A stretch of DNA of 64,000 bases from Sphingobacteriaceae bacterium (GCA_017745075.1 JAGIAD010000010.1:62001-126000); one strand, 5' to 3'; positions 26,891 to 35,650 are shown, counted from the first letter of the stretch. The notes: generated by a model not told the origin, from the sequence alone. Translations and numbers: made by a program.

Positions 26891-28267
26891 ATGAAGAAAA
26901 ACAAACTCACGCTTTTTATTTTCATTGCGCTGATTGCAGGTATTGCACTGGGATATATTTTAAATGTAAACTCAATTGATGTTTATAACCAAAAAATACT
27001 CAATGCTGACGCAAAAGTTAAAAGTATCGAGGTAAGTATTGCTAAATTAACGGATACGACAAGCATTGCTTACACGCAGTTAAAGGCCGAAAAAAAGGCC
27101 AATTCCAAAATCAAAAAAGAGAATGAAGACATCAGGGAGAAGAAATTGGAGTATTTTACGCTCCTGAGCGATATTTTTCTCCGCCTGATTAAAATGATTG
27201 TTGCGCCTTTGGTATTTACCACCCTGGTGGTAGGGGTAGCCAAAGTTGGCGATATAAAAGCCGTGGGCCGTATAGGTGGTAAAACATTGGGCTGGTTTTT
27301 GGCCATGTCGTTAATGTCGCTGGTATTGGGAATGATCCTGGTGAATCTTTTCGAACCAGGAAGACACATGAAATTATCTTTACCTGATCATTTGGTGAAT
27401 ACGGGCATCCAGAAAGCTGCTATGAGCGTTAAAGATTTTATTGCCCATGTTTTTCCGAAAAGTATTGCCGAGGCTATGGCAAATAATGAAATTCTACAGA
27501 TTGTAGTATTTTCATTGTTTTTTGGTGTGGCAACGGCCGCAATTGGCGATTTAGGACAAATCGTAATAAAAGCTTTTGATGCGATTGCCCATGTTATCTT
27601 AAAAATGACCGGTTATGTAATGAATTTTGCACCATTGGCCGTTTTTGGGGCCATGACAGCCATTATAGCCAAGCAAGGACTTAACGTTTTAAATACTTAT
27701 GCCATATTTATAGGAGAATTTTACTTCGGGTTGGGTGTTTTATGGTGCCTGTTGATCTTTTTAGGGTTTTTAGTACTGAAGAAACGCATTTTCCGCCTGG
27801 TGAACGATATGAAAGAACCAGCTATTCTGGCTTTCAGTACAGCAAGCAGTGAAGCCGCCTATCCAAAAACCATGATGTTATTGGAACGTTTTGGTTGCAA
27901 AGATAAAATCGTAAGTTTCGTTTTGCCTCTGGGTTATTCATTTAACCTTGATGGTTCGATGATGTACATGACTTTTGCTTCCCTGTTTATCGCACAGGCT
28001 TACGGTATTCATTTAGGCTTTGAACAACAGATTTCTATGCTTTTAATCCTTATGCTTACCAGTAAGGGGATTGCAGGTGTGCCAAGGGCATCTTTGGTTG
28101 TAATTGCAGGAACAATAGCCAGTTTTAATATCCCTGAAGCTGGTTTAGCTTTGCTAATCGGTATAGATCCTTTATTGGATATGGGCCGTTCTGCAACCAA
28201 TGTGGTTGGAAACAGTATTGCCACGGCTGTAGTGAGTAAGTGGGAAGGGGAACTTAAGGAGGCTTAA
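26891..28267 (+). CDS. Dicarboxylate/amino acid:cation symporter (DAACS family)
   Basis: An inner-membrane carrier of 458 residues of the GltP/DctA family, importing glutamate, aspartate or C4-dicarboxylates with H+ or Na+. Signatures are LIKMIVAPLVFTTLVVGVA, the serine-rich hairpin FSTASSEAAYPKTM, the NLDGSMMYM helix (a ligand-binding Asn/Asp), GIAGVPRASLVVIAG and DMGRSATNVVGNS. Unusual is an insert of about 55 residues (32-90) between TM1 and TM2, rich in Lys, Glu and Ala with heptad-like spacing, that would protrude from the membrane as a coiled coil. Similar insertions occur in other Bacteroidota homologues to my recollection. Transport of the specific substrate is not shown. Confidence 0.93.
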   Translation: MKKNKLTLFIFIALIAGIALGYILNVNSIDVYNQKILNADAKVKSIEVSIAKLTDTTSIAYTQLKAEKKANSKIKKENEDIREKKLEYFTLLSDIFLRLIKMIVAPLVFTTLVVGVAKVGDIKAVGRIGGKTLGWFLAMSLMSLVLGMILVNLFEPGRHMKLSLPDHLVNTGIQKAAMSVKDFIAHVFPKSIAEAMANNEILQIVVFSLFFGVATAAIGDLGQIVIKAFDAIAHVILKMTGYVMNFAPLAVFGAMTAIIAKQGLNVLNTYAIFIGEFYFGLGVLWCLLIFLGFLVLKKRIFRLVNDMKEPAILAFSTASSEAAYPKTMMLLERFGCKDKIVSFVLPLGYSFNLDGSMMYMTFASLFIAQAYGIHLGFEQQISMLLILMLTSKGIAGVPRASLVVIAGTIASFNIPEAGLALLIGIDPLLDMGRSATNVVGNSIATAVVSKWEGELKEA

Positions 28268-28326
28268 GACTATAATTCTATGCGCTCATTCAATAATTAA
28301 TATTCATTCAATAATTCAATATAAAA

Positions 28327-28827
28327 GTGTCAAGTAGAGGAAAAAAGATATTCTTAGCCATTACCATCATTGTTCCAATGATTATTTATTGCTACATCTA
28401 TTACAAACCGATTATCCAGAATGCACCCTTCAGAAAAGCTGACTTTGTATCAATGGAATACAAGTGGGGCGTAAAAGATACTTTAGAAAACAGCTATAAT
28501 TCGGCTACAGGCGAATACCAGTATGTTACCAATTCAGATTCGACGATCCGTAAAAAGATCTTTTTAAAGAGCGATGATATTCTGTATATGCATGCTAAAG
28601 CAAATGAAATCGGACTTTGGAATTTTCCTGATACCATTGGAAAGAAAAGCCCAAAGTCAATGGCTGTTCCCCGTTACGATTTGCTGTTTAAATACAAAGA
28701 AAAATCAAAACATGTAGTTATTTACGGCGATTTCGATGGTAATCCTAAATTATTGGATGCTGCAGTACAAATGAGAAAAGTGATTGAAGAGACCTTAAAC
28801 CAGGCAGAAAGAAGAAGCGGGAAATAG
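28327..28827 (+). CDS. Membrane-anchored hypothetical protein
   Basis: A 166-residue protein with an N-terminal TM helix (about 6-27, KKIFLAITIIVPMIIYCYIYY) and a 135-residue extracytosolic domain rich in Lys, Tyr and Asp. The reading frame has no good ATG before residue 18, so GTG 28327 is assigned as start; it lies 60 bases after the symporter stop. I do not recognise the domain, but the DFDGNPKLLDAAVQMRKVIEETL segment near the C-terminus looks like a terminal amphipathic helix. It may be co-transcribed with the symporter. Confidence 0.65.
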   Translation: MSSRGKKIFLAITIIVPMIIYCYIYYKPIIQNAPFRKADFVSMEYKWGVKDTLENSYNSATGEYQYVTNSDSTIRKKIFLKSDDILYMHAKANEIGLWNFPDTIGKKSPKSMAVPRYDLLFKYKEKSKHVVIYGDFDGNPKLLDAAVQMRKVIEETLNQAERRSGK

Positions 28828-29043
28828 TTTGGAGTTGGGTGTTTGGAGTCAATTCACCTGTTTAAACAATCAATCAATTTCCCTCTCGATCCGTCGCCCA
28901 TTGGGATATAACGTCAGTATTAATTATTAATAGGAACGTCTAGCGTTCCAGATCTCCCCGAGAAATTGTCATTGTTAAAGGCTGTTCTATTGATGGCCTT
29001 CAATAGCAGCGGGGATCGTAAGAGGTTTAATTTAGAGTTTAGC
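28828..29043. other. Intergenic region with small hairpin
   Basis: Holds GGAACG-TCTAG-CGTTCC (28933-28949), a perfect 6-bp-arm hairpin, and no convincing ORF. It precedes the strong inverted repeat and operator of the BlaI-type gene. Confidence 0.4.
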
Positions 29044-29090
29044 ATCGATTAACCGGTTTAAACAATTAACCGGTTAATCGATTTTTTATT
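29044..29090 (+). terminator. 15-bp perfect inverted repeat with T tract upstream of blaI-like gene
   Basis: ATCGATTAACCGGTT (29044-29058) and AACCGGTTAATCGAT (29068-29082) are perfect inverted copies around a 9-base spacer, followed by TTTTTT. It ends about 37 bases before the blaI ATG and just upstream of the operator. It probably shields the regulator from upstream transcription, although the palindrome could also bind a protein. Confidence 0.7.
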
Positions 29091-29097
29091 AGGATGT

Positions 29098-29123
29098 TTT
29101 CGTATATTTACGATATATTCGTA
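29098..29123 (+). promoter_or_regulatory. BlaI-like operator overlapping its own promoter
   Basis: Three alternating half-sites TCGTA (29100-29104), TACGA (29109-29113), TCGTA (29119-29123), spaced 4 and 5 bases, with a -7-like TATATTTA at 29103-29110 inside it. The same half-site order and spacing occurs at 35231-35254 ahead of the GLPGLI gene. It ends 3 bases before the repressor ATG. Binding by the BlaI-type protein is inferred from position and symmetry. Confidence 0.7.
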
Positions 29124-29126
29124 ATA

Positions 29127-29489
29127 ATGGAAAAGTTAACATTACAGGAAGAAGAGGCTATGCTGGCTGTTTGGCAGCTGGGTAAGGGGTTTATTAAAGA
29201 TTTTATGGATGCATTGCCCGAGCCTAAGCCACCCTATACAACACTAGCTTCTACTATAAAAAACCTCGAACGTAAGGGGTATTTAGTAAGTGAAAGGTTT
29301 GCAAATGCGAATCGTTATAGCGCAAAGATTAAGGAAGCCGATTATAAAAAACGTTTTATGAATGGTTTTGTAAACAATTATTTTCAAAGTTCATATAAGG
29401 AACTGGTTGCTTTTTTTGCGAAGGATAAAAAAATCAGTGCCGAAGAATTAAAAGAGATAATCAACCTGATCGAAAACCCTGAAAAGTAA
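29127..29489 (+). CDS. BlaI/MecI/CopY-family transcriptional repressor
   Basis: A 120-residue winged-helix repressor with the BlaI pattern: EEEAMLAVWQLGKGFIKDFMDALP, then the recognition helix region PPYTTLASTIKNLERKGYLV, and a C-terminal dimerisation helix (SYKELVAFFAKDKKISAEELKEIINLI). Such proteins repress promoters until a membrane M56 protease (BlaR1/MecR1) leads to their cleavage. ATG 29127 is chosen over an upstream frame start at 29094 because the latter lies within the operator. It is followed after 5 bases by the M56 protease gene, the standard two-gene arrangement. Confidence 0.93.
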   Translation: MEKLTLQEEEAMLAVWQLGKGFIKDFMDALPEPKPPYTTLASTIKNLERKGYLVSERFANANRYSAKIKEADYKKRFMNGFVNNYFQSSYKELVAFFAKDKKISAEELKEIINLIENPEK

Positions 29490-29494
29490 ATGCT

Positions 29495-31003
29495 ATGCCA
29501 CATTTCTTTATCATTCTTTTAAAGATTAACCTGGTACTGATCTTGTTTTCGGCAACCTATTACCTGGTGTTGCGCAGGTTAACATTTTATTCCATCAACA
29601 GGATGTTTTTGCTGTTTGGGATTCTGTTTTCTTCAGCTTATCCGTTTATTAACCTCACCGAATTTTTTGCCAGCCGGAAAGCGGTTCCGGCATTTGTACC
29701 CCGTTTAAATCAACAGGTAAGCCAATTGGTGCAACAGGATGCCGTTTCGGTATTCTGGCAGGGATTAACCATACTTTTTTATATCGGTGTGCTGGTGATG
29801 GCTTTAAGGTTATTGGTACAGTTTATTTCCCTTTACAGGGTTCATAAAAATTCCTCTCCCGATCGCCTGGCTCACTATAAGGTAAGGATATTAAATGATG
29901 AAGTGAGCCCTTTTAGTTTTTGGCAAACCATTTATATTAATCCAGCATTGCATAAAAAGCAGGATTTAAATAATATCCTGGAGCACGAAAAAGTGCATGT
30001 GGAAGAATGGCATACGATAGATATTATCCTGGCCGAGTTCTGCATTGTTTTTTATTGGTTTAACCCGGGGGTTTGGTTGATGAAAAAAGCGGTAAGAGAG
30101 AATATTGAGTTTATTACTGATGCCAAGATCTTAAAAAAAGGGATCGATAGAAAAGCCTACCAATACAGTTTGCTGGATGTAGGCACTTTACAGCCATCGG
30201 TAGCTATTGTAAATAATTTCAATCTGTCTGACCTTAAAAAGCGGATTAAAATGATGAATGCCAAACGTTCATCGAAAGTAAATTTAACTCGCTATTTATT
30301 TGCGCTGCCGGTATTAATCTGCTTCACCCTGGCATTTACTATTGATAAAAAAGAAATAAAAACACACCTGGCGCCTTTAAGCACAATGGTAAATGATGTT
30401 TTGCCTGCAAAAGTGTCTGAAGTACAGCTAAAACCAAAAACCGCCCCTAAATTCAAGGTGAAAAAGAAAATATTTATCGATACACTGAAAGCTCCGGATA
30501 CCGCTGCAAGAATGACTTTCATCTTCAAAAGCATTTCTGCTGGGGTAGATTCTTCCCGGAAATCTATCGAAGATATGCTGAGTGGGCTAGGCAAGAAGGT
30601 GAAAATCATGAGTTTTAAAACAGACGGTAATATTAAAGGCAAAACTTTTGTACAGCACTTTAGCTTCACAGGTACTACAAAAGCCGATGAGAAAAATATG
30701 GATGTAAAGGTTCTGGCAAAGAGCGGCGATGATTTGCCGGAATTGCCTATGCCTAAGAAAAAGGGGATTAGCTATATGTATATTGTAAAATCGACCGCTA
30801 CGATCTCTGATGCTAAAGACGAAAATCAGCATCCGGCTGGTGATGGAATTATTGATGGAGTTATGGTTGCAGAAAACGCATCCTATTTTCTTAATGGAAA
30901 TAAGGTTACGAAAGATGAACTTAATAAACTTAACCCCAATAAAGTTTTTGACATAAAATTTAATCGGAATAATCAGACTATTCAGATTACGACAAAACCA
31001 TAA
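29495..31003 (+). CDS. BlaR1/MecR1-type M56-family membrane sensor protease
   Basis: A 502-residue integral membrane zinc protease. Four TM helices fill the first 275 residues: about 5-25, 35-52, 90-112 and 258-276. The zinc motif is His164-Glu165-Lys-Val-His168 in ILEHEKVHVEEWHT, with Glu205 in NIEFITDAKIL as likely third ligand. The last 225 residues form an extracytosolic domain that does not show the penicillin-binding SxxK/SxN/KTG set convincingly, so beta-lactam sensing is unlikely and the signal is unknown. By analogy with BlaR1 it would trigger inactivation of the BlaI-type repressor upstream. TonB is not part of this protein. Confidence 0.92.
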   Translation: MPHFFIILLKINLVLILFSATYYLVLRRLTFYSINRMFLLFGILFSSAYPFINLTEFFASRKAVPAFVPRLNQQVSQLVQQDAVSVFWQGLTILFYIGVLVMALRLLVQFISLYRVHKNSSPDRLAHYKVRILNDEVSPFSFWQTIYINPALHKKQDLNNILEHEKVHVEEWHTIDIILAEFCIVFYWFNPGVWLMKKAVRENIEFITDAKILKKGIDRKAYQYSLLDVGTLQPSVAIVNNFNLSDLKKRIKMMNAKRSSKVNLTRYLFALPVLICFTLAFTIDKKEIKTHLAPLSTMVNDVLPAKVSEVQLKPKTAPKFKVKKKIFIDTLKAPDTAARMTFIFKSISAGVDSSRKSIEDMLSGLGKKVKIMSFKTDGNIKGKTFVQHFSFTGTTKADEKNMDVKVLAKSGDDLPELPMPKKKGISYMYIVKSTATISDAKDENQHPAGDGIIDGVMVAENASYFLNGNKVTKDELNKLNPNKVFDIKFNRNNQTIQITTKP

Positions 31004-31588
31004 TCCGGCATTTAAAGAATTAATGCTCCTTAAATTCCGTCATTTCGAGAGATAATTTATTGTATAAAAACCAATATAAATAACATTTTTCACCCTATGG
31101 CGCAGTCTTGCCTCGGCTCGCCGCCGCCGAAGGGCTCTTTCTTTTTGGCATTAAAAAGAAACAAAAAATGCCGGCTGAAAATTTTTCTTCAAAGCCAGTA
31201 GTATAGCTAGAACAGTGCAGTCCGAAAAATTTGTTAGACCGGTTTTAAATGAAACGGTGGTGCTGTGCTATGGCCTAGCGGGGTGGAAATGCAATTGTTA
31301 AGGCAATGTGTTAAATATTAATGAGTTGCAGGGTGACGTCATTTCGAGTGGAGTACAACGTAGCCGAGAACCACGCAGTGCTCAGCGAAGCTAAATCTGT
31401 CTATCTAGACATAGATCTCTCCATTCCGCGATGCTCCAGTCGAGATGACGAGAGTTTTATTTAAAGCTATTTCGAGCAGGTCCCCACTCCGAGCGTCATC
31501 TCGAGCGAAATGCAATGAAGCCGAGAGATCTACCAAGACATAGATCTCTCCGTTCCGCTGTGCTCCAGTCGGGATGACACTTTGATAC
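31004..31588. repeat. Convergent intergenic region packed with REP-like palindromes
   Basis: About 585 bases. 31040-31060 holds a GTCATTTCGAGAGATAA fragment; around 31098-31165 is a GC-rich stretch ending in TTTCTTTTTGGCATTAAAAAG; 31337-31450 and 31491-31579 are two long imperfect palindromes starting GTCAT..TCGAG and ending in TCGAGATGAC or TCGGGATGAC, both holding the inner motif AGACATAGATCTCTCC. The second is the clearest: outer arms pair over about 85 bases with an inner GAGAGATCT/AGATCTCTC stem. They lie between two convergent genes and may end transcription. Confidence 0.75.
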
Positions 31589-34249
31589 TTAAAAACTAAA
31601 AGTAGCCTTCAACATCGCCACTCTTCCCGGAATATAATAGGTTCCTGTAGTAAGCGAATTTGCTGAAAGGTAAACGGCATCAAAGCTTTTGATATTTGCC
31701 AGATTGGTTATACCAAATTCGAAATCCGTTTTCATTTTCAGGTATTTGTATTTGATATTCATGTCAGCAAAAAGATATTTTAAATTGGGCTGGGTAGATT
31801 GGTGTGTAAATAAATGTTCGGCAGATAAGTTTACATATACATTTTTAAATGTAGCAATGGCCAGGGTAGACTGCTGCCTGAGCTGCTGAAAATTTGTTTT
31901 GATGGCATCAGCCATTTTAGCTTTATTGTCGGTTACCGAAAAATTTGCCAGATAAGACCAATTGATAAAATTGGTGAGTTTTGCTTCTATTCCAAGTTTG
32001 TATGAAATAGTCTGAGCATTAAATGCAAAGAGTTCATTGTTCTGTAATTGATCATACTGGCTCTGCGAAAAAGTAATGCCCCCGCTTAAAGTGCTTTTCA
32101 GTGCAAAAAGGTATTTGCTGGCGTTTGCATTAAAAGATAGGGTGCGGATATGGTTACTCAGTGGCAGTACAAGCCTTTGCTGGATGTTGTTGCTTAAACT
32201 GTAAGAAGAAATGGTATTCAGTTCGGTATCATTGTAGCTCGCCAGCAAATTTACAAACAACATCTGCATGGCTTTTCTAAAATTAAACCCTGCAGTAACG
32301 TTATGGGCTTTCGACTCAGAAACAGGTGCATCATTGGCAAAAAGCGAGCGGTAGTTTTTTAATACTGTGCCGCGGTAAACGTCATCAATCCCGCCTAAAT
32401 CGTTTCTAAAACTATAATTTGCCGTCACATAATTTTCAACGCTGGTTTGGTATTTTACGTTTAGAGAAGGATTTAAGAACAATTTATCCAGGCGCTTATC
32501 CAACCGGTTAATGTCATCACTATATTTAATCAGGTTATAACTTAAAGGCATGCTCAAGCCGACTTTTAATTTATCATTGGTAAATTCGTATGTGGCATCA
32601 GCATATAACTTGGTTTTTAGCCAATCGAGATCATTTACGCTATTGCCGGCTACGGGTTCGGTTTGTCCGTTGTTCTGCGTGCGGTAAAGTTCTGAATTGA
32701 GCTTTTGTTGCTGTACATTAAAACCTGCCTTGTAAGTTTGAACGAAATGATTGTTTACAAAAGCAAATGAAGCATAGTTATTGGTGTACCAGGTTGGTAT
32801 TTTGATATACTGGCTTAATCCAAGATAACTGTTTCCATTGTTTAATATATCAGCATTAAGCCCCGGGGTTATATTTAAGTTTTCTGGTTGAGTGGTGCGG
32901 TTTAAATAGGAGTAAAGGTTAATTACATCTTCTGATTTTAACTTTTTACGATAATTAAACTCATTCGAGATATCGAGCGTTTCCTGCCGCAATACCTGGT
33001 TGGCTGCCACATTGTTGATTACAAAGCCCGACGATGTTTTAAAAGGTGCATAATCGAGTACGAAATTATTGTTCAGGTAATATTTGTCGGCGTTCCCGTT
33101 GAGGTTAAATTGCGCTCTTAATTTTTGCGGATTAATGATGTTGCTCTGCGATTCGGAATAACTGATGGTTTGTCCTGAAAGATAGGTCTGCGAAAATTTA
33201 TTGTATTGCTGATTGCGCCGATCGTATAGATAAGAAATATTTGCCCTCAATTGTAAATCCTGGTTAAACTTATACAGGTTATTTAAGTTGAGCAATCCTG
33301 CTTTATTAAAAAGATACCTGCTCTGTGGCAGGGAAGGTACACCCGCGGCGCCGGTAGAAAGCAGGGCATTTAGCCTGTCGTTATCCAGTTTTTTTAAGTA
33401 ATCAGATAAGTTGTGCGAGGTAAGATCAATACCTGGATCATTACCTATGTTGTTGCCCTTAAGATTATTGATGAATTTAAGCTTTTTATTGAACAGCATG
33501 GCTGTTAGGTTTTCATCAAAACGCTCTGGCATGCCTGCGCCAACGGTGGCATCGCCCATTACTTTAAGTTTAGCTTCGTCTTTAAGTACCAGGTTCAGTG
33601 CTACATCATCGCTCATGTTATTTTTGCGCATCATTTTAATTGGTTGGTCATTCTGGATAACCTGTACCTTATCTACGGCGTTCTGCGGGATGCTTTTGGT
33701 TCCAATATTGTATTTGTCATCTAAAAGGTTATCGCCATCCACATATAGGTTAGAAATAGATTTTCCGTTATAACTGATTTTTCCATCTTCGGCTACTTCG
33801 ATACCCGGCATTTTTTTGAGTACATCGCCAATGCTTCTGTCTTGTTTATCCGCAAAATCAGACGGCCTGTAATTTAAGGTATCGCCACGGGCTGTTAGCG
33901 ATGGCCGGTTTTTAACGGTAACAGTTTCCAATGTGGTTTCGCTGGGTTGTAAAATCAGGTCGTAGCTTTTAGCTGCATCAGTTACCGTAGTAATCAGTTT
34001 TTTATAGCCAATACTTGATGCTTCAATTTTGTAACCTGCAATCTGGTCATTTTTGAGTTCCATGCTAAAAGCACCGGTTTTGTTTGTACGGGTAAAATTA
34101 ATGATGTTGCCTTCAGCATCCTTTAAAGTTACGTTAACCGATTCGACCCCTTTACCGCTAACATCTTTTACCAGGCCTTTAAGAGGCTTTTGGGCAAAAA
34201 CAGAAAAAGCTGCCAGCAGCAGCCAGCAGGTTAAAGTGAGCTTTTTCAT
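31589..34249 (-). CDS. Outer-membrane beta-barrel protein with carboxypeptidase-regulatory-like domain (TonB-receptor-like)
   Basis: An 886-residue outer-membrane protein. Signal peptide MKKLTLTCWLLLAAFSVFAQ; Ig-like carboxypeptidase D regulatory domain (about 22-105, KPLKGLVKDVSGKGVESVNV onward); a plug-like region (about 120-230, with DRSIGDVLKKMPGIEVAEDGKISYNGKSISNLYVDGD); then a long beta-strand-rich barrel ending TFSF. It belongs to the Bacteroidota outer-membrane barrel family 3 related to TonB receptors but lacks a siderophore-type plug signature. Its ATG overlaps the stop of the GLPGLI gene in ATGA, so they are translationally coupled. Likely partner of the GLPGLI protein in transport or assembly of an unknown substrate. 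Confidence 0.9.
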   Translation of the reverse strand: MKKLTLTCWLLLAAFSVFAQKPLKGLVKDVSGKGVESVNVTLKDAEGNIINFTRTNKTGAFSMELKNDQIAGYKIEASSIGYKKLITTVTDAAKSYDLILQPSETTLETVTVKNRPSLTARGDTLNYRPSDFADKQDRSIGDVLKKMPGIEVAEDGKISYNGKSISNLYVDGDNLLDDKYNIGTKSIPQNAVDKVQVIQNDQPIKMMRKNNMSDDVALNLVLKDEAKLKVMGDATVGAGMPERFDENLTAMLFNKKLKFINNLKGNNIGNDPGIDLTSHNLSDYLKKLDNDRLNALLSTGAAGVPSLPQSRYLFNKAGLLNLNNLYKFNQDLQLRANISYLYDRRNQQYNKFSQTYLSGQTISYSESQSNIINPQKLRAQFNLNGNADKYYLNNNFVLDYAPFKTSSGFVINNVAANQVLRQETLDISNEFNYRKKLKSEDVINLYSYLNRTTQPENLNITPGLNADILNNGNSYLGLSQYIKIPTWYTNNYASFAFVNNHFVQTYKAGFNVQQQKLNSELYRTQNNGQTEPVAGNSVNDLDWLKTKLYADATYEFTNDKLKVGLSMPLSYNLIKYSDDINRLDKRLDKLFLNPSLNVKYQTSVENYVTANYSFRNDLGGIDDVYRGTVLKNYRSLFANDAPVSESKAHNVTAGFNFRKAMQMLFVNLLASYNDTELNTISSYSLSNNIQQRLVLPLSNHIRTLSFNANASKYLFALKSTLSGGITFSQSQYDQLQNNELFAFNAQTISYKLGIEAKLTNFINWSYLANFSVTDNKAKMADAIKTNFQQLRQQSTLAIATFKNVYVNLSAEHLFTHQSTQPNLKYLFADMNIKYKYLKMKTDFEFGITNLANIKSFDAVYLSANSLTTGTYYIPGRVAMLKATFSF

Positions 34250-35202
34250 TTTTTGTTTTCAATTTCAATCGGGTTGTTTACTTCGGCCTTAACTGGAGCC
34301 GCACCTTTAGGGCGTGGTGCCTGATTCATTCTGAATGAGCCTTGCATACCGTTTGCTGCCATTTGTGCCTGCATAAAGCCTTGTGGGTCCTTATCACGGG
34401 CAGCTTTAAGTTTATCCAGCTCTTTCCAGGTGGTTTTTATTGCATCAGTTGGTAATTTAATTTCAGGCCCCAGGTAGCTTGTGTTTACATCTATTCCCAT
34501 AATTTTTACCGAGCCCACACCGCCATTTGGAGCTGCAATTTTAACATCGCCGTCGGCATTGGTAGCAGCATCTGCTTCTCTTACATTTTCGAGCCCAGCA
34601 AATTCAAATTTCACTTCTTTTTTGTCGTCATAAGCTTCTATTATTAAACCTGGGAGACCGTTTAATTTCCACGGACCGCTTTGAAAAGGAATCTCAGTAG
34701 CAAACCAGGCAATCCAGTTACGGCCTTTAAATTTGGCAGTTGCTTTCTGGCAGGCTACTCCCGAAAAACTCATTGTATCTTTTAGTATTTTCCAATTTAT
34801 AGTAGGGGCAGGTTCTTCAACCAGGTAATTGTTAAACAGGCGTTCTTTGGTAATCATTTTGTGCTCGTTGGCAAAAAAGAAATAATCTTCCTGGGTAGGC
34901 TGTGTTTTCATTTCGCTTTTCACTTCAATTTTCATGTTGCCATTGCCGCTTTGGTTTTTTATCTGCTCCTGGATCTGCTTTTGCATGTTGAGTGATTGAT
35001 TCAGTTTATCGTAGCTGGTATAAACAGATGCATTTTTGCCGGTAACCAATAGCATGTTTTCGGTCTTAGGCTTATCGCGTTGGGTCGTATCCTGTATATG
35101 GGTAAAAGTGTAACGTACTCGTGCCAGGGCTTTATCGGGGTTTTGAGCTTTGACAGACAGGGTTAGCGCTGTGGCTAAACAAAAAGGTAGTATTCGTTTC
35201 AT
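34246..35202 (-). CDS. GLPGLI-family exported protein
   Basis: A 318-residue exported protein with a signal peptide (MKRILPFCLATALTLSVKAQ) and the name-giving motif in GPWKLNGLPGLIIEAYD around residue 180. GLPGLI proteins are Bacteroidota-specific periplasmic or surface proteins of unknown biochemical role, often found beside TonB-like barrels. The long internal stretch (about 200-300) is Met/Asn/Gly-rich in part (QMAANGMQGSFRMNQAPRP). It is first in a two-gene operon with the barrel protein and carries the same operator as the blaI-like gene upstream of its ATG, so the BlaI-type repressor is a good candidate for its control. Confidence 0.92.
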   Translation of the reverse strand: MKRILPFCLATALTLSVKAQNPDKALARVRYTFTHIQDTTQRDKPKTENMLLVTGKNASVYTSYDKLNQSLNMQKQIQEQIKNQSGNGNMKIEVKSEMKTQPTQEDYFFFANEHKMITKERLFNNYLVEEPAPTINWKILKDTMSFSGVACQKATAKFKGRNWIAWFATEIPFQSGPWKLNGLPGLIIEAYDDKKEVKFEFAGLENVREADAATNADGDVKIAAPNGGVGSVKIMGIDVNTSYLGPEIKLPTDAIKTTWKELDKLKAARDKDPQGFMQAQMAANGMQGSFRMNQAPRPKGAAPVKAEVNNPIEIENKK

Positions 35203-35227
35203 AATAATTGTTTTAGTATCTATTTAT

Positions 35228-35254
35228 TTTTCGTAAATCTACGAATATTTCGTA
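35228..35254 (-). promoter_or_regulatory. BlaI-like operator in GLPGLI promoter
   Basis: TCGTA (35231-35235), TACGA (35240-35244), TCGTA (35250-35254), spacers 4 and 5 bases, identical in order and spacing to 29100-29123; 21 of 27 aligned bases agree. A -7-like TAGATTTA on the minus strand lies inside it, 32 bases upstream of the ATG. Confidence 0.7.
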
Positions 35255-35480
35255 GATCGGAAATTGATTTAACATTTTTTAACGAAAAGGAGGTAGAGGA
35301 GGTAAAATGGAGGTTATAAAAAGGATCATAGGAGCTAGAGGATAGCGTTTGGTCGTTAAGACTTTAAAACGCATAAAATCTGGTGGATATATTAGCATGA
35401 GTGCGTTGAAGGATCTATTTCGGAGCTTGGATAGTACGCAGGCAAATGTTTTTAATGATTTAGAAATGAGCATTCAGTAT

Positions 35481-35650
35481 TTCTTGGCGGTGTGCAGCCC
35501 CGCTTTCGCTTATAGTCCTCTCCCGATGAAAGATCGGGATGCGGGCTATTTCGCTCAATCGGGTTTAGGAACAAGGGTTCTGCACCTTGCAACCTCAAAA
35601 ATGAAATACTGCTGTGGCCACCTAGCCCCGGTTGAAGCGTTACCCTGCAG
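35481..35650 (+). repeat. Intergenic element, copy 1
   Basis: Starts TTCTTGGCGGTGTGCAGCCC and holds ATCGGGTTTAGGAACAAGGG, a TCCCGAT-GAAAG-ATCGGGA hairpin and GTTCTGCACCTTGC. It matches the copy at 35849-36003 over most of its length. Weak overlapping ORFs in several frames are considered chance. Function unknown. Confidence 0.7.

Noticed and set aside
33411-33773. 120-codon open frame on the plus strand
   Set aside because: Antisense shadow of the outer-membrane barrel gene.
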